From: an uncultured Eubacteriales bacterium
GTDB lineage: Bacteria; Bacillota; Clostridia; Peptostreptococcales; Anaerovoracaceae
Length of the DNA stretch: 5,062 nt
Assembly (NCBI GenBank): GCA_902797195.1
Contig: CADBRY010000037.1
Coordinates: forward strand, 1-5,062
Direction of reading: 5' to 3'
The notes under the pieces are model-generated. The model saw only the letters and a list, made by a program, of their open reading frames with translations. It was not told the origin of the DNA and ran no database searches. Position 1 is the first letter of the stretch. The number at the start of each line of letters is the position of its first letter. Shown here in pieces: positions 1 through 5,062 of the stretch. The position numbers and the translations under genes are program-made.

Positions 1-1770
<1,770 letters not shown>

Positions 1771-1772
<2 letters not shown>

Positions 1773-1779
1773 GAAAGGA
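1771..1779 (+). promoter_or_regulatory. ribosome binding site of gyrA
   Basis: A purine-rich AGGAAAGGA run overlaps the gyrB stop codon (TAG at 1770-1772). Its AAAGGA core (1774-1779) lies 7 bases before the gyrA ATG. The overlap suggests translational coupling of the two gyrase subunits. It also supports the 1787 start over later in-frame ATGs. Confidence 0.85.
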
Positions 1780-1786
1780 ATATAAA

Positions 1787-5062
<3,276 letters not shown>

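Overview
The window is a compact stretch of core housekeeping genes, all on the + strand: the 3' part of gyrB (bases 1-1772), a complete gyrA (1787-4381), and the 5' two thirds of trpS (4395 to the window end). Only 14 and 13 bases separate the genes. No RNA gene, mobile element, CRISPR array or terminator is visible, and no stretch over 300 bases lacks a gene. I did not find a previously undescribed system here.

The gyrB-gyrA order, a GyrB without the long insertion of enterobacterial GyrB, strong AAGGAG-like ribosome binding sites, and heavy use of AGA/AGG (Arg), ATA (Ile) and AAG/GAG codons point to a Firmicutes-type bacterium, probably Clostridia. GC is intermediate by hand sampling. This taxonomic call is an inference from protein style and codon use; genus or species cannot be given. 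In many bacteria gyrB and gyrA lie next to dnaA-dnaN-recF at the replication origin, but that part is not in view.

GyrB (ATPase and TOPRIM subunit) and GyrA (cleavage-reunion and DNA-wrapping subunit) together form the A2B2 DNA gyrase that introduces negative supercoils using ATP. The ATP-lid, TOPRIM, active-site tyrosine and GyrA-box residues that can be seen are intact, and the quinolone-determining positions are of the sensitive type. TrpS, tryptophanyl-tRNA synthetase, follows gyrA closely enough for co-transcription and translational coupling. It has no room for its own leader, which is the most notable layout feature in an otherwise ordinary region.
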